Made by a program: the position numbers and the translations under genes. Shown piece by piece: positions 50,111 through 63,330 of a stretch of 64,000 nucleotides of DNA. Under the pieces are notes generated by a model, which made no database searches, was not told the origin of the DNA, and saw only the letters and a list, made by a program, of their open reading frames with translations. Source of the DNA: Setophaga petechia (lineage: Eukaryota > Chordata > Aves > Passeriformes > Parulidae); contig JANCRA010000001.1 in the NCBI GenBank assembly GCA_024362935.1, positions 63,826,930 to 63,890,929 on the forward strand. The letters run 5' to 3'. Each line of letters starts with the position of its first letter. Within the stretch, counting starts at the first letter, position 1.

Positions 50111-53022
50111 AGTGGGAAGGACACAGTGCAAGTGCTCTTTATTCTGTAATTGAGGTCTTTTTGTGTAAGGTGAAATTAAAGAGTTTAAAAAGAGGAACTG
50201 AATGAATAAATAAACTAAAAGGGCTGTTTTGTCATTATCTAGGCTGTTGGAGAGGACTTCTGGCTTTTTTCCAGGGTACCTGACTGTCTTATTGCAGTGT
50301 CATCCGGGGCAGCCAACATGAAGATCTCTAATGTTAATGATAAAGAAAATTACTTCCCTCTGACTGGGGTTGGAGTGAGCACAAGTGGCATCACTGTTCT
50401 GTCAGGTTGGTCTTCTGTGTTTCTACTAAATGTATTTAGTTCCACAACTAAATGTTTGTGTTTACAAGCATTTATAGTGTTTGTTTACAGTATCTACACC
50501 TGGGGGAAACCACTGAGATTATCTGAAATGTGGGGATTTTTCTAGAAAACTCTATCTCTTGATGCCTGGGGAGAAGTCTTCTTTTTTTTCTTTTTTTTTT
50601 TTACCAAACTGATTTAAGCAACAAGTTGTTCTTTATGTAACAGCCTCATGTATTGTGTGTATTTGTTTGACCAGAGATGCAGAGAATACAACTCCTTGTG
50701 TCACTGACAAAACCCTGGGATTTTGCACCTCCAGATATTTCTGTTTCTCAATGGCCAGTGAGGAAGAAAAATAAGAGAAGTCTCCCAGATTGAAATGCCA
50801 TAAGGAATTGTTTCTCATCTGCTCGTATTTACACAAAAATAAATAGAGGGAATAATGCCTTTAAAAGTTCAAGCCTTTGAATTGTGCTTAGCAGGCATAA
50901 GTCAAGAAGTCACTTGCAACACAACTGGGTTTGTTTTTTATCAGCACTTTCAATATCCTGAATCTCTGCTTGCTATTGCAAACAGTTTGGTGAGGGAGCA
51001 GCTGAGATGCCAGAGGACAATGTATTGCTCTCTGAGGGGAAAGGCTTGGAAATCATTAAGATAAAGGCAAGAATTGCTTAAAGAAGTGTGATTTAGGCAG
51101 TGAATTGAGTTTTTTAATATTTCTCCCACAGCAAGAAACATGCCTTAGAAGTTATTTTTTTTTTACATTTGATGGTAGAAGAAACCAAACTTTTTTTGTC
51201 TCCTTACTCTACTAAATGATAGTTTGTGTTTTCTGAGCATTCTAAATAAAACCAGACAACTCCATTGTTTCTAGAGAACTTTACTGATAAACTCTTAATT
51301 GAAGTAATGCACTTGGCTGAAATCATCCACTCTGTTTTAGTTCTTTACTTTTGTCCAGGCATATCAATTTCCACAGACTGGCAGACATCAGTTCTCTGTA
51401 TTCAAAAGATTGAATTTTTGAAGGTTTTGAACCTTAGAAGTTATAGAACTTGCAGCTTTGAAGTTTTGTCAGAAGTCTGAAAAATTACGTTTAGTTTCTT
51501 GAGTTACCTGTAAGAGACCATAGAGTTCTCCCAAGAAACATGTATTTGTAAGGATTTCCTGTGAATGAAAAGGATTTTATTGAATGCAGAGTAGTCCTCA
51601 CAGAGCTCCTTGAACCATTTGCTTTCTCATTCTTACTCTTCACTCATTTTCTTCATCATGTTTGTGGCATGAACGTTAAGGTTCTTTGAAGGACAGTGTC
51701 TCTGGCTTCTCAGGAAAGTTTTCTTTTGGAAACTTTTTCTGTTTGGAACTTGTTTTTGCCTGGGATTTCTGGAAAGACCATGGTACAGTTGAGCTTATGA
51801 GAAAAACCCTTCAAAGAGGAGTGCATGTTGCTCCTTGCCTCTCTGCATTAGTGCTGGAAGAGTGTCTGTGCTTTCCCAAGCATTTTCAGAGAGATTTAGC
51901 TGGGCAGGAGCCCCTGGACTTTGTGTGGGTGAGAGAATTGCTGTCTTGTGATGTAGTGTTAACAAAGACAGCACTAATAAACTGCAGGACTTGCTGGGAT
52001 GTGTCCCTCTCCTATTAAAAAATATATAGATATGAAGTAATATTTCTCTCCACTGCCATCTAGTGAAGCTACTATGCTCTGTAAAGGCTTTGCTGCTCAG
52101 CTGAGCATTGTGGTAGTGAACTGTATCTTAGTGGAACAGAAAGTCCAGTTGCCTGCAGAGAGTCTGGTATTCATCCCTGGGGTAACAGCAAACACTGCAA
52201 AATAAAGGAGGTGCAGTAAATTTGATAATAGAATTCTGTCAATGGTTCTGATGATAGAGACAGTGAAAGGATTTGTGCATGTTATCAGCATTGCAGAAGT
52301 GATTGGCAGCACCTAGATTGGAGTTGTAAAGAGAGCAAACACCAAAACCTCTGCAGGCTGGTGGAATGGTGTAAAATCTGGCATTTTTGGTAGAAAGCAC
52401 ACAGGTTCCCTGGGGGTCCAATCTGCTGCCTCCAGTCTGGATCTTCAGGCCTGCAGAGTGATGCCCACCAAAATCCTCAGTGGATTTTCAGCCTAGAACT
52501 TGAATGTCACTTTTTGAAAAGAAATGTTTGAGTTTTTCAGCAATGCCCAGGTTGTGTTGGGCCATGCATGGAGGTGTTAGAGCAGGGATGGGCACCAAAG
52601 GGCTCATGCTGTGAGCACACTGCACCTCTCCATTTCTGTTCAGCTCTGCAGCATTGATTTTGCTTAAAGATCCTTGGCTATTTTTGTAACACACAAGTAG
52701 GTCAGCCCATTGCTTCCTGGTAGTGGAAATAGCTAAAATAGGACATACAGATCTGAAATCATTATTCTCTTCATGTATCATTGAGTGAGCAAAAGCTCTG
52801 TCCTAATACTCATGTGAAGTCATCTTAAAATCAGAAACTGTTCCCAAATGCAGGAGGCTGAAATAAAGTTGAAAAAAGACATATTATTAGTATGATTTAG
52901 AGGAAGAAAAAAATCAAGAGCAATGCAAACCAAATCCCTTTGATGGCTGAAATGGGTATTTCTACTGCCACAGCTGAGCAGTGTCTCTGCACTCTGATTT
53001 GTTTGCCATCTTTCCCCTTCAG
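50111..53022. other. non-coding stretch, nothing recognised
   Basis: The longest frames are about 110 codons and lack motifs. A pyrimidine tract at 50578-50602 is the only simple feature; no exon with a donor follows it in an open frame. Confidence 0.6.
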
Positions 53023-53176
53023 TTTCACAGGCATGATGGAACAGTCCAAATTCCAGCTGATCTGCAGACCTGTGTACTTCCCTCTCTAGCTGTAGTAGCA
53101 CTGTGGTGGTTTGCTTGTCTGTCCTTCTACCAGACTTACCACAGAATCTATTGGGCAACATTTAAAGGCAAATTAT
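53023..53176 (+). other. candidate coding exon, unknown gene
   Basis: A 154-nt interval begins after a strong acceptor (catctttccccttcag, ending 53022) and ends at a gtgagt donor (from 53177) whose last exon base is T, a weaker context. One frame is open for 51 codons and one extra base; it includes a hydrophobic run with LPSLAVVALWWFACLSFYQT, which could be a membrane segment. I do not recognise the product. A minus-strand frame is also open over the same bases (52820-53161), which lowers confidence. Its leading phase fits the end of the exon candidate at 40952-41076, but at 12 kb distance this means little. Confidence 0.22.
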
Positions 53177-53388
53177 GTGAGTATCCCTGAGCTCTAGCTG
53201 AATTATACATTACCTTTGAGCAGAAAGGAAAGGTGAGTTTATGTTTTAACTTGGGGTTAGCTGCTAAAGTTTGTGCTTCCAGGAGAGCTGTACATGTACA
53301 GACTTGCTGTATTTTCTAAAGTTTGTGTTAAGGAAATAAAACAAACTGGTCATCTGGCAAATAAAAGACAAATGCAGGGTGGAGTAAG

Positions 53389-53407
53389 TTTATTATTATT
53401 ATTATTT
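53389..53407. repeat. short (ATT)n microsatellite
   Basis: Five to six ATT/TTA units in a row, then decayed T-rich sequence. Confidence 0.7.
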
Positions 53408-53859
53408 ATTTTGTAGCTAAGCCTTTTTAAGGTCTTACATTGAATTGTGTAATAAATTTTAAATTACAGAACAAAATTTCTTAACTTTGCTAAAATGTGT
53501 GAGTGATTCAGGAACTTTGGAAAATCTGAAGCTTGTAATTCTGAATGAGTTTGCTCTGTTCAGCAATTGGAACCATGTTTAAAGAAAAGGAAAATCCTTT
53601 ATTTTACTGAAGAAAGGATAAATAGGATTGAATTGTAGCCACTACCCCTCCAACCAAGCTCAGTGACTGAGAAAGTTGTTGTTTTACCTATCTCTTGAGG
53701 CAATGAATAAATCTTAAATAATAAATAAATCTTCTAAATAATCTTAAATCACAGTCTGGCCAGGCTTATTTACAGAGGGCCAGAGCAGCCAGACAATGAC
53801 CATGCTGCTAATTATAAGTAAGCAAACAGTTTGGTTCATTGGCCACTTCAGCACTGATC

Positions 53860-53873
53860 TTTTTTTTTTTTTT
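53860..53873. repeat. T14 homopolymer
   Basis: Fourteen uninterrupted T followed by catttcatttccag. This could serve as a splice acceptor tract, but no supported exon follows directly. Confidence 0.8.
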
Positions 53874-54056
53874 CATTTCATTTCCAGCCAATTTACATTT
53901 AAGCTTCTTTGTTCAAGGAATCCTCTTTCTAAGTCAGAAGCAATGACATTTGAACACTTAATTGCATAGTGTCATAATACTTACACTTCATTTTTATTGA
54001 AAAAAACCCCCATTTCTAAGTAGAAAAATTCAACCAGTGCACTTTTCTTTACTTAG

Positions 54057-54235
54057 GTTTTCATTCCAAGGATTGCAAGGGGGTGTTATGGAGAGAATGT
54101 GGTTCCTAACCAGCCCTGTTATCAATAAGCAGCTAAGAAGGTACATTAGGAACTTAGAGATATTAAATGCATCAGGAAGAAGAAAAAAAATTGGATTACT
54201 GTGGTCATTTCAACTCCTGGTGTTGACATTGCCAG
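54057..54235 (+). other. candidate internal coding exon, unknown gene
   Basis: A 179-nt interval lies between a good acceptor (gtgcacttttctttacttag, ending 54056) and a consensus donor (CCAG followed by gtaagg, from 54236). One frame is open throughout: one base, 59 codons, one base. The product includes VINKQLRRYIRNLEILNASG followed by a basic RRKK segment and then a hydrophobic stretch (LLWSFQLLVLTLP). I do not recognise it. It is the longest splice-bounded open frame in the window, with ordinary internal-exon length. It does not join in phase with the candidate at 53023-53176. A non-coding RNA exon or chance remain possible. Confidence 0.3.
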
Positions 54236-57200
54236 GTAAGGTTGTAGTGTTTAAAAGTTCTCTTTTGTTCTTTCCATGATTGTTTGTGTTAGACCTCACA
54301 GACTCCAAGCTTTTTTGTATTTCCCCAAAAGCCATCAGAGCTTGTGGATATCCCAGTGGGATGTAAATTGCCTTGATGTCCCAGGGTCAAAATCAGCAGA
54401 TGCAATGGCACATCCCCTTTGGAAAAGCAAAAAGGAAGAAAAGCTGCAGGAAAAGCTGCCCAGCCCCTCAGAGCAAGCTGGTGATGGATTGGGAGCAATA
54501 GAGGAGGGATAATCCAGGGCACTTTGTTGAGACACAAGAGGGTTGAAGATGGATGACATCCCTGGTTTTGCACAGTGCTCCTTCCACACATACTATTAAA
54601 TCCAGACTGGAAAGTGAAGGTAAAATACTGTGGGATGTGCTGAATGTGGCTTTGCACTGACTCCCAGTGCTGTCATCATTTCATTGCAGTATTGTCTTTA
54701 ATTCCATCCTGTAAAAATGTTGTGTTGAAAAGATAAATCAAGTTGATCAGGTATATGGTTATGCAGGACTGCTGCAGTTGGATTTGATAAAGCAGTAGCA
54801 AAGTTTCTCATTGTGCCAGCAAGTTGAAGACTGTCCTATTTCCACAAGAGAAAAAAATGGTTATAAAGAATGGGACATCAAAAGTAGTCTTTAAATAGTT
54901 TTCCAGTAAAAAATATATGGATTTAACTTCTAGTCCAGAGTAACATGTAGTATCTGCAGAAATTGCTTGTTTTGTCAAACAAAGATATCAAAAGAGGTTT
55001 TTGTTGTTGAGTGATAGATTTGATTTTTCTCAGAAGTCATCCTGGCTGTTATATCTTCTCTTCCTGCTTTCCAATCAGGTAGTAATTGCATTCCACCTTC
55101 AGCACAATATTTCCATTTCATGTCAAAGTGGTGCACATCAAAATAAAAACACTGGGAGAAGGGAGAAAGGTGTAAGTTACAAACACTGAAGGTGATGCTG
55201 TCACAGAGACAGGCCCAATATTCACCTCAGTCCTAACCTCATATCCTAAAACCACCAAGGGTTCATGCTTGGGAAGAGTGCAGGTATTTCAAAGCAAATA
55301 GTGGTAAAAGGAAAGACCTCTAGGGAAACTTATTTGCAGTCTACCTGTCTTAGCCTCTCTTGGTGGACATTACTTAAAAGTCATAACAATCACCTCCTAG
55401 TTATAGAGAAGAGCAGAACTCATAAGCTATTGTGCAAATTCATTTCCAGTTTAAATTTTTTTCCATTTGCTGAAAGAGTAAGATGATGAAGTAAAATCTT
55501 TTGAAAAAACAAATGAGTATTTTTTTTGCAAGGAGAAGGCATAGAGATATTGCTAATAAGGCTGTATTCCTTTGATGTCAGGCCTCACGCTGCATAAACT
55601 TCATGAACCCGTCATTAGTCCTTGTCAGCTCTTAGGGTCTTTTGGCTTGGGGCCAAACAATTGATATAGTGGAGAGCTTCCAGCTAAAATAACAGCCTCT
55701 GCATCTTTATCTTCCCATCCATCAGATTGTTGGTGGAAGATAGGGCTAATTTGTCACTCTACCCACTTGGAAAAGTTTGATAAATGGCTTAATTAGATTT
55801 TTTTTTTTTTTAAGAAATCACGTTTCTTGAAAGCAAGAGGTTGGGAAAACAAGGGATAAGGATTGAATTAGAAAAGGAAAATATTTTTTCTTCAGTACAG
55901 ATCAGAGGAAGGACAACCATTGCACAATCAGGAGAAGTGGAAAGAATACAGTTGTTTGGAAGGATTTCCAAGGACAAAAAAGCCAAACCATCCTAACACA
56001 CAAATGAACTGTGGCTATGCAGCTGCCCAAAGACTGTGGCAGACCAGTCTCCATAGAAACATTCACCTGAAGAGTGCCTTTTTCAATATGCTGCCCCCCA
56101 AATTGCAAATTGTGCACCTCAAAGCACAAAGTTGCTTTTATGTTTAGAGCTCTAGAAAAGATAGCCAGGCAGCCGTATAGCTAAGTGAACATCTAAACAG
56201 AGAATTAACTAACTCTGTGGGATGCTTTTCCTGTCTTCCAGCAGGCTATGAACACCAAAGGGAACTGTGCTTTCCAGGAGGCTCCTGGGGTTGGTGCCTC
56301 CACCACTCAAAGCCAGGACTTTGCTTCAAATCTCATCCATCACTTTTGGGATAAAAAGAGGGCTGCTCCAAGGCCATGGATCAAGGACTGAGCAAGTCCA
56401 GGTCACAGTTTTGAATGTTCCTGCTCAGGATATGCTAAAGGTAAAAGAGAATTTGCATCTTCTTCTTTTCTTGAGGTAATTTTGTGACTTACGAGTCAAA
56501 CAGCCTACATGGATTAAAATAATTGCTTTTGATGTTTTTCAAACTTGAAGCCAAAAAAAGGGAGAGAGAAGCTGAGTAAAATTTTTCTCTTGACTGTTGT
56601 TTCCATCACTGTGTTTGGATAATTATCCTTCAACTTTGCATAATTATGGCATGTATTCCTACATATGTGGATGTGTTGGTGACAGCTGCCAATCTTGACA
56701 TGTTAGAGATGTCTGGGCTTTGTATTTCTAAGCATCTCTTTATGTGACTATTTCATTTGGGTCACCAGGGGAATATATTTCTCCTTTCTGTGGTCTGACA
56801 TAAATTAATAAAGCAAGAGACAAACTGCATCCTCCTTTTTTTGATAAACTGTCCAGAAATTGGATGTAATTCAGAAATAATTTAAAAACTCTTTAACCTC
56901 TGGGCAGAAATTTATAATAGTAAGGAAAAGAGAAACATTTTTCAATTAAAAAGATTTAGAATCCCTTTCTCTGCAGAACACTAATCTGCAATGACACTGA
57001 GGGGTAATAGGCATGGTGTTAGTGCTTCCCCAAGGAAATGTCTTATCTTTTGCACTAAATTAATTGTGTCTTTCTCACACATCCTAAAGCTGTCAGTTTG
57101 GGCATTCTGTGTAAGGAAGCTCATGATTTAGAGTTTCTGAGAAAGAAGGCAAAACAAAAGTGTTTAAACAATGATGACCTCTTATGCCCCACTCTCCAGG

Positions 57201-57339
57201 ACCTGTTCTGAAGAGGATAGCCATTAACATTAAATCATTCCCATTCCTGGGAAAGTCATAGGGGCAAGTTGTGGGAGCAGTCTCTATGTGGGTCAAGTCC
57301 TGGAGGTGTGATGTGCAAGAGTCACTGCAGCAAAAGCCA
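54236..57339. other. non-coding stretch, nothing firm
   Basis: Frames of up to 122 codons at 54.3-54.7 kb lie on both strands without motifs. T14 occurs at 55798-55811. Around 55565-55690 the sequence is non-repetitive with words such as cataaacttcatgaacccg and caattgatat and might be a small regulatory element, but the signal is weak. Confidence 0.5.
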
Positions 57340-57980
57340 GGATAAAGTGGGGATGGGTTGGGATAACACAGAGGTCTGGCAAGGGCACCATGGCAGAGTT
57401 CTGCTGTCCAGCCTCCCAGCACAGTTCCAATCAGAAGCAGTCCCTCCTGACTCCTTGGTGGCCTCTCCAACACCAAATCATCTCAGTACAAATGGCACAT
57501 GGGAAGGGTGCTGGTCCCCCATGCCAAGGTGACAGAAATGGGACCTTGGTGACCCAGTGCCAGCTGGCATGGCCTGTCAGGTGGGCTGGAGCAGGGGCTC
57601 CTGGAATGGTAGGGAGTGATGGAGCTGCTCCATCCCACCAGGCAGGCCGTGCCAGGAACGCGGCTTCTTGGAAGTGTGGTGCAGACACCTCACAAGCACC
57701 AGGACCTGGGCTTTGGTACTTCCCCTGCAGCAGTTTGTGAGTTGCTGATGAGTCTCCAGAAGCCTTGTCAGGGCTGTCTTGGCTTGTTCTCCATTGCTGC
57801 CTTCACCCAGGCAGGAGGGCTGCCCCGGCCTCCAGCTCAGCAGATGCTGTTTGCAGAGCCACTGTTGCAGCAAGTGCCCCCTGTGCTGTTCTGCATCCCC
57901 CTGCTGCTGGCATCAGTTGCCAAGTGCCCTCTGTTGATGCTGCGAGGTCAGAGCTCTAAGGCTGTGCTTGTCACTTTAAT
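57340..57980. other. GC-richer patch, no gene recognised
   Basis: Base composition rises in G and C over about 600 bases, so long frames appear in several registers on both strands (up to 122 codons). They have no recognisable domain, no consistent codon-like pattern and no paired splice sites that I can defend. CpG is still scarce. It may be a decayed exon, pseudogene or simply a compositional patch. Confidence 0.5.
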
Positions 57981-60900
57981 ATGAGGGGAAAAAGGAGGTA
58001 GAAAGGCATCTCATGCTTCCACGAGCTGTGCAGTGGTGATGGCTGGACCAGCTGCTCATGGACAGGATCTGCTCCCAAGACAGGAATTACCCAGATCCCT
58101 AATGAAGTGAAGAGAAATTGTATTTACAGCTTTAGATCTTCACTAGGAAATCTGATTTATCTAATTGTAGAATCTAAAAGCTCAGCAAAGTGGCTGCACA
58201 CTGGGACATGAAAAGTGCATTTGTAGGATTATTTTTTTTGCATTGAAGAGAAATCAAGCATTTTCTTCTGTAGAAAGAAATGTCTTGGACATGAGGAAGA
58301 AAAGGAATATGTTAATCCCTGTGTTACTGATTTGCTATTTTAAAGTGAATATATCCAATATGTTTTACTTTGTTTTAAAAGTAAGAACTGTCAGAAATAA
58401 AACTCTCTAAGTCTGGAGTAATTCTTTTTGATTTAGAGCCAGTTGTGGTTATTAATGTGTTAAATGAATTCAATATGTTTTGAATTGCTTGGCCACTTGG
58501 TTTACTTGGAAACTAAAACCATTTGTAACAAAACAGTTAGACTGGTTCTAAGTCAGACCAGTGTATAAGAGCATGTAAAACTAATGGTGCACTTCAGGCC
58601 ATCAAAAACCAATCTTCTGGACTAGATAAAGGACAATTATTAGAAACCAAACCTAAAACTCTTCCGGGTCTTGGCAAACAAAAGTAATTCTCTACACTTT
58701 CATCTTATGATTTGCAATTTTAAAAACCCCCAACTGAATTGAAAGGAAACTCAAGGGTCAGGATGAGATTTCTGCACATACTGAGCAGCCAGGAGAACTA
58801 GCAAGAGTAGACAGGAAGTAACTTGAAGTTTTGCCGCAAGTCTGCTGTGAATCCAGACATAGATACAGTTTTCAGCCTGCATAAATGTGTGTGGTAGGTG
58901 ATCTCACAAGGTCTTGCTTCATTTATGGATTAGATGTTTCCCAAGAATTGAGGGAGATGAACTTGGTTTCTTCAAGCTGTCAGGTATACTTTTTCCCCCC
59001 CAGTTTTACTACACATAGAACAGGCTCAGATACTTTTTTACAAGCACACTTTTAATACCTTTTTCAAAATGATTGTAAATCTGCCATCAGTTTGCTTGTT
59101 TATACATGTGGCTTTAGAAGAACCTGTTACATGTAATAAATAGAATAGAGATTAATAAATAGCTCCTAACCTGTGCAAATCACTGTGCAGGAATCATCTC
59201 TGGCAGTTTCTCCTAAGACATTAAATGAAGCATACTTTCAGTACTTCACCTTACAGTAGACTGAGTTTTATTCAAACCAAAGTCTTGAGAGTTTTATTTA
59301 GAGCCTGAACTGAAATCTCCACTCTTCAGCTCTTCATAAAATGCTCAGAAAAACTGAGTTTTCAATACAGCTTTTCAAAATCATGCCTTCATTTTTATCC
59401 AGTGGAAAAGGGTAGAAAAAACAAGTAAAAGGTCTGATTTTTGAAGTGTAAAAACCTGTACAAATGGATCCCAGGTGGAGTTGAGTCATGAGCAAGGGTT
59501 TCAGGATTTGGTCATAGGGATGGCCTGTGGATTGCTTAACTGTGGACCAGGCTCACTTCTGGGAAGAGTAGGTGGAATCTACCTTGAAATGGAAAAATTG
59601 CCAAGGCTCCACCCTCTCATGGCACAATAATCTTTGAATACGAGTTTTAGTTATGGGCAGATCTAGCATTGGGATGTGTCAGATAAATGGGGATTTTGTC
59701 TAAGTACATGTGCATTGTTAAGGGCTTGATCATTTGGCTGTTGTCAGAGGGGAGAAAAACAGCACAGTGAGTATTCAAAAACTTCAGTGCTTCGTTGTCC
59801 CTCCAGTGAGAAAGTGACAGATCTTGTAGTTCCTCTGGCCTCATCTACTGACCAATAAATACAATTTCTGCCTGAAATATCTAGCCCACTCCATATTATT
59901 ATAAAATAAATTAACTACATTTTCTTTTCTATACAGATTCCAGTTGTCCCTGGACCCACTAAGAATGTGAGGGGGAAACAGAACGATGAGGGGCTGTAAA
60001 CCCAAGGGCCAGGACATAAAGCACAGGATACACATGTACTCAAAATGGTTTATGTATGTTTGCTTTGATCTTTAAATGTAAACCTAATGCTTATCACAAG
60101 TTAGTGATTGCTTGCCAGAGCCAGATTTGCCTTGCACTGTAGCATCAAACTTGAGGCAGTGAGAGCAGCATGAAAAACAGCTTGGCAGAATGAAAAATAA
60201 CTTCCAAGTTGTTAATGCCTTGGACTTTCTTGGCTTTTCTTTGCCTGTAGAACCAGAGGTGAGCATATCATCCTTTTAAATTTCCTTGATAAGTCTCATT
60301 CCCTTTAGGATTAAACATTCCTGAACATTTTTATGCCTCATTGAGCTCTTTCAGGGAAACAAAAATTAATACTGTAGCTAAACATTTTTACTCATAAGAC
60401 CTAATTCCCCTTGCCTGTAGTTATTGTAGCCATGGCCATTCCTGCAGAGTTACACTATTGCTCTCCTGTCTGCTTTGTCCACTTAGATTTTATGTACAGA
60501 GATTTTGTGTGGCTTTGACCAGTGGGAAATGACTCAGCAGTGTCCTGCAGGGGTAAGTTGGATGGGTGGATGTCAAACATGGATTTTGGATGCAAAGCCA
60601 GGACACTTCTGTGCATTCTGTGCATTTAAAATCAGGCTTAACCACTAAGTACTTGGCTTTGGGTATCACAGCTGAATCCAGGCTAAGCTGAACACATAGA
60701 GACAAGAGTTTGCACCTCATAAATACTCAAATATTTGCAAAGTCATTATTGGCACAATGTGACCCAGCTCTCCTGAAGTAACTGGGCCACCTGATTCATA
60801 CCTGTGGAGGAGACCTGGCAAAGGTGAACAGGGACACAGCAAATGGGGTTTTGAATGGCTGCCCTGTGGCTCCTTGGAAGGATGTCTTTACTAGCCACAG

Positions 60901-63239
60901 TCTTTTTGGTTATCTGGTCCTCAGTCCTTGCAAAGCAATTCCCTAAGTTGCCTGAGGTAAAAAAGTAAGAGTTTTGTGAACAGCTCAGGTTTTATATGAT
61001 GAGAGTTTGCTATGAGATGGCTGAAGATATTTTCCATTATTCCTGTTTGCCTGACAGCCAGCTAAATCAAACCTGTGTATTTACAAAAGGAGCATCCCAA
61101 TAAACAGGTCATGTGCAATATTCAATATCTGTGTAGCAGCCTAGAGCAGGGAAATGGGTGTGTGAAGGTGATACAGACTTGATAGAAGGTGAATTTTTGT
61201 CCCAGCAAACCTTTGTTAAAGAAATCACTGCTCAGGAGGAAGGAAGGAATGATCCATCCCTGCTCAGACAAAACCTGAAGCACCTATAAATTAATTTAAT
61301 ATTTCATCTTCTTCTGTGTAATCTTAAATTACATATCTTGGTAATGTTACAGTTTGAAAGAGTGAGATGGAACACCAGGAAATGTGACCAGAAAAAATCA
61401 TGTGAACAAGAAGAAAAGCACATTTTCTCCTTCAGATGATGACTGGTTTAGAATGAATAAAACTTTAAAAAAGGCTATCTCCTTTTATCTTCCTATGTCA
61501 CATAAACAGATTAGGAATTCTCTGCTTGAGGAACACAAGGCTTTCTATGTGATAGAGTTACTGAAATGCTGAGGTGCAACAAAACCAGTCCAGACATGTG
61601 AGGTACTTCTGGTTTGCCTTTTCCATTGGACCTGCTGCCTGGCTGCTCAACAGCCCTCCTGCAATGGGAGGTGTGAAATGACAGCCTCACTTCCTGTAGT
61701 GACAGGGACACTGCTGAAGGAGGGCCCTGCCACACTCAGGTTCATTTGGATGGTCAAACAAATGCACAGATGTTTGTTCCAATCTCCTCCAGCAAAGGAA
61801 CTGGGACTCTGTGATTGTGCCACTGTAGCAGTTCCAGTACTCTGGACAGGGCAGGATCTATCCAAAAATGCTCCTCCTTGCACTGCAGAATTAGCTCTGT
61901 CCAGGAGTGCAAAAGTGGCAGAAAATATATGAAGTAGTCTGCAATTATTTTTTCCAAGTGGCATCTTTTGGGAGTTGAAATAAAAAGTTTACACTATCTG
62001 CTATTCTGTTCAAATTAATATATACATTTCTAACTTGTATGTTATATATTTTGCATAGTATGGATCTAATTAAATTTGCAAGAAGATAAATAATTCCAAA
62101 TGAAGTTAGAAAGAGGTGACCTGTAATACTCAACTTGAGTGCTTTCATATACTGGCTCCCTATTAGATTTCATGTAGTAATTTTAGAATTTAACAGTGCC
62201 AGCAGCTTAATGTTCATACTTAAGAGTTACACTCTCAAACTTAAGAGTTATGCATTTTGACTAAAACTAATTTAGTCACCTTTTCCCCATCTATTACCAA
62301 CTCAATGTATTACATAGTAAAACTGACCTCCAAAACCACCCCAGGTAAAAACCAACTAACCAAAACAAACAGAGCAATTAAAGGTGATTTCAATACCAAA
62401 GTTTTCTGGCAATTTAATTCTGTTGCTTTCAGAATTATATCTTTGATATTATTGTCCTTAAAAAACTTGAACAAAATACTAACCAAGTTGAAAAAGCTCA
62501 GCAAAAGCTAGGCTGTTGAAAGCTTCACATCTCAAATGCTTCAAGTGTCCTTTAAGAAACTTTGTTCTGGTGTTCACATACATTAGCCTATTATAAAATG
62601 TATTTTGAGGGGAAAAAACCCTAAATTACCATTTGGGAGCTGTATTTCCTCAGGTAACATTGGTAAGGCCCATAAAATTCCTCCTGCTGAAGCCAATGTA
62701 ATCTTGTGAAATCTGCAGGCTACCATGAAGCATTTATGAAAATGTGGTGCCTGCACAGGCCTTTGTGTGGTGAATGCCAGAAGTACCACCCTGTACAGGA
62801 CATATTTTTAATATTGATGAAAATGGAAAAGCCAAGCTCAGCTAGATTTGTGCCCCAGGCTTGGAATGTGAACACTGACCACCACTCTTGGCTACAGCCA
62901 GCAGTGGAGGATGGGGAGATCAAGAAGTGCACAGGCTGTCAGTGGCTCCTGTGTGCTCCTGGCTACCCTCATGTCTGGCAATCATCTTCCTGCCTCTTAT
63001 GTGTGGTAAGATAGGATTAAATTGGAGTTTAACAGAAAAAGCTGAGTTTCAGATAGACCAGCAATTCCCTCCCCAGTGGTGGAGGAGGCACCACCAAGAA
63101 GTAAAGTGATTCCACCCACAGCACAGCCTTGTCTGTTCCTCTCCCTCCCCACTGAAGGCAGAGGGAGGTGGGATGGGAGGTCAAACCAGGTGCTTCTTTT
63201 TTATATGCTTAAATTAGGAAAAAAATGAATCTACCTTAG
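57981..63239. other. non-coding stretch, nothing firm
   Basis: Frames are all short and overlapping. A very good acceptor (ttcttggcttttctttgcctgtag, its last 15 bases ending 60250) and a GAG-gtgagc donor at 60259 are only 8 bases apart; this is noted as an oddity. Bases 58055-58260 have some homeobox-type words. No repeat or RNA gene is supported. Confidence 0.55.
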
Positions 63240-63330
63240 CTGACTTCCCCAGCAACATGCACAATGCTTAGCTGGGGCACGATTAACTATTCCATCTGCT
63301 GGTATCCTAATTACAGATACTGTAACCATG
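63240..63330. promoter_or_regulatory. possible small conserved non-coding element
   Basis: A compact block with gattaact, ccatctgctgg (an E-box, CATCTG) and cctaattacag close together. E-box plus TAATTA pairs are common in neural enhancers. Evidence is by words only. Confidence 0.25.

Noticed and set aside
57616..57984. 122-codon plus-strand frame in the GC-richer patch
   Set aside because: Four or more frames on both strands are open over the same bases, as expected from composition; no paired splice sites.
60901..60925. Resemblance to the miR-9 mature sequence (ttggttatctgg)
   Set aside because: Only part of the mature sequence matches and no flanking hairpin arm is present.
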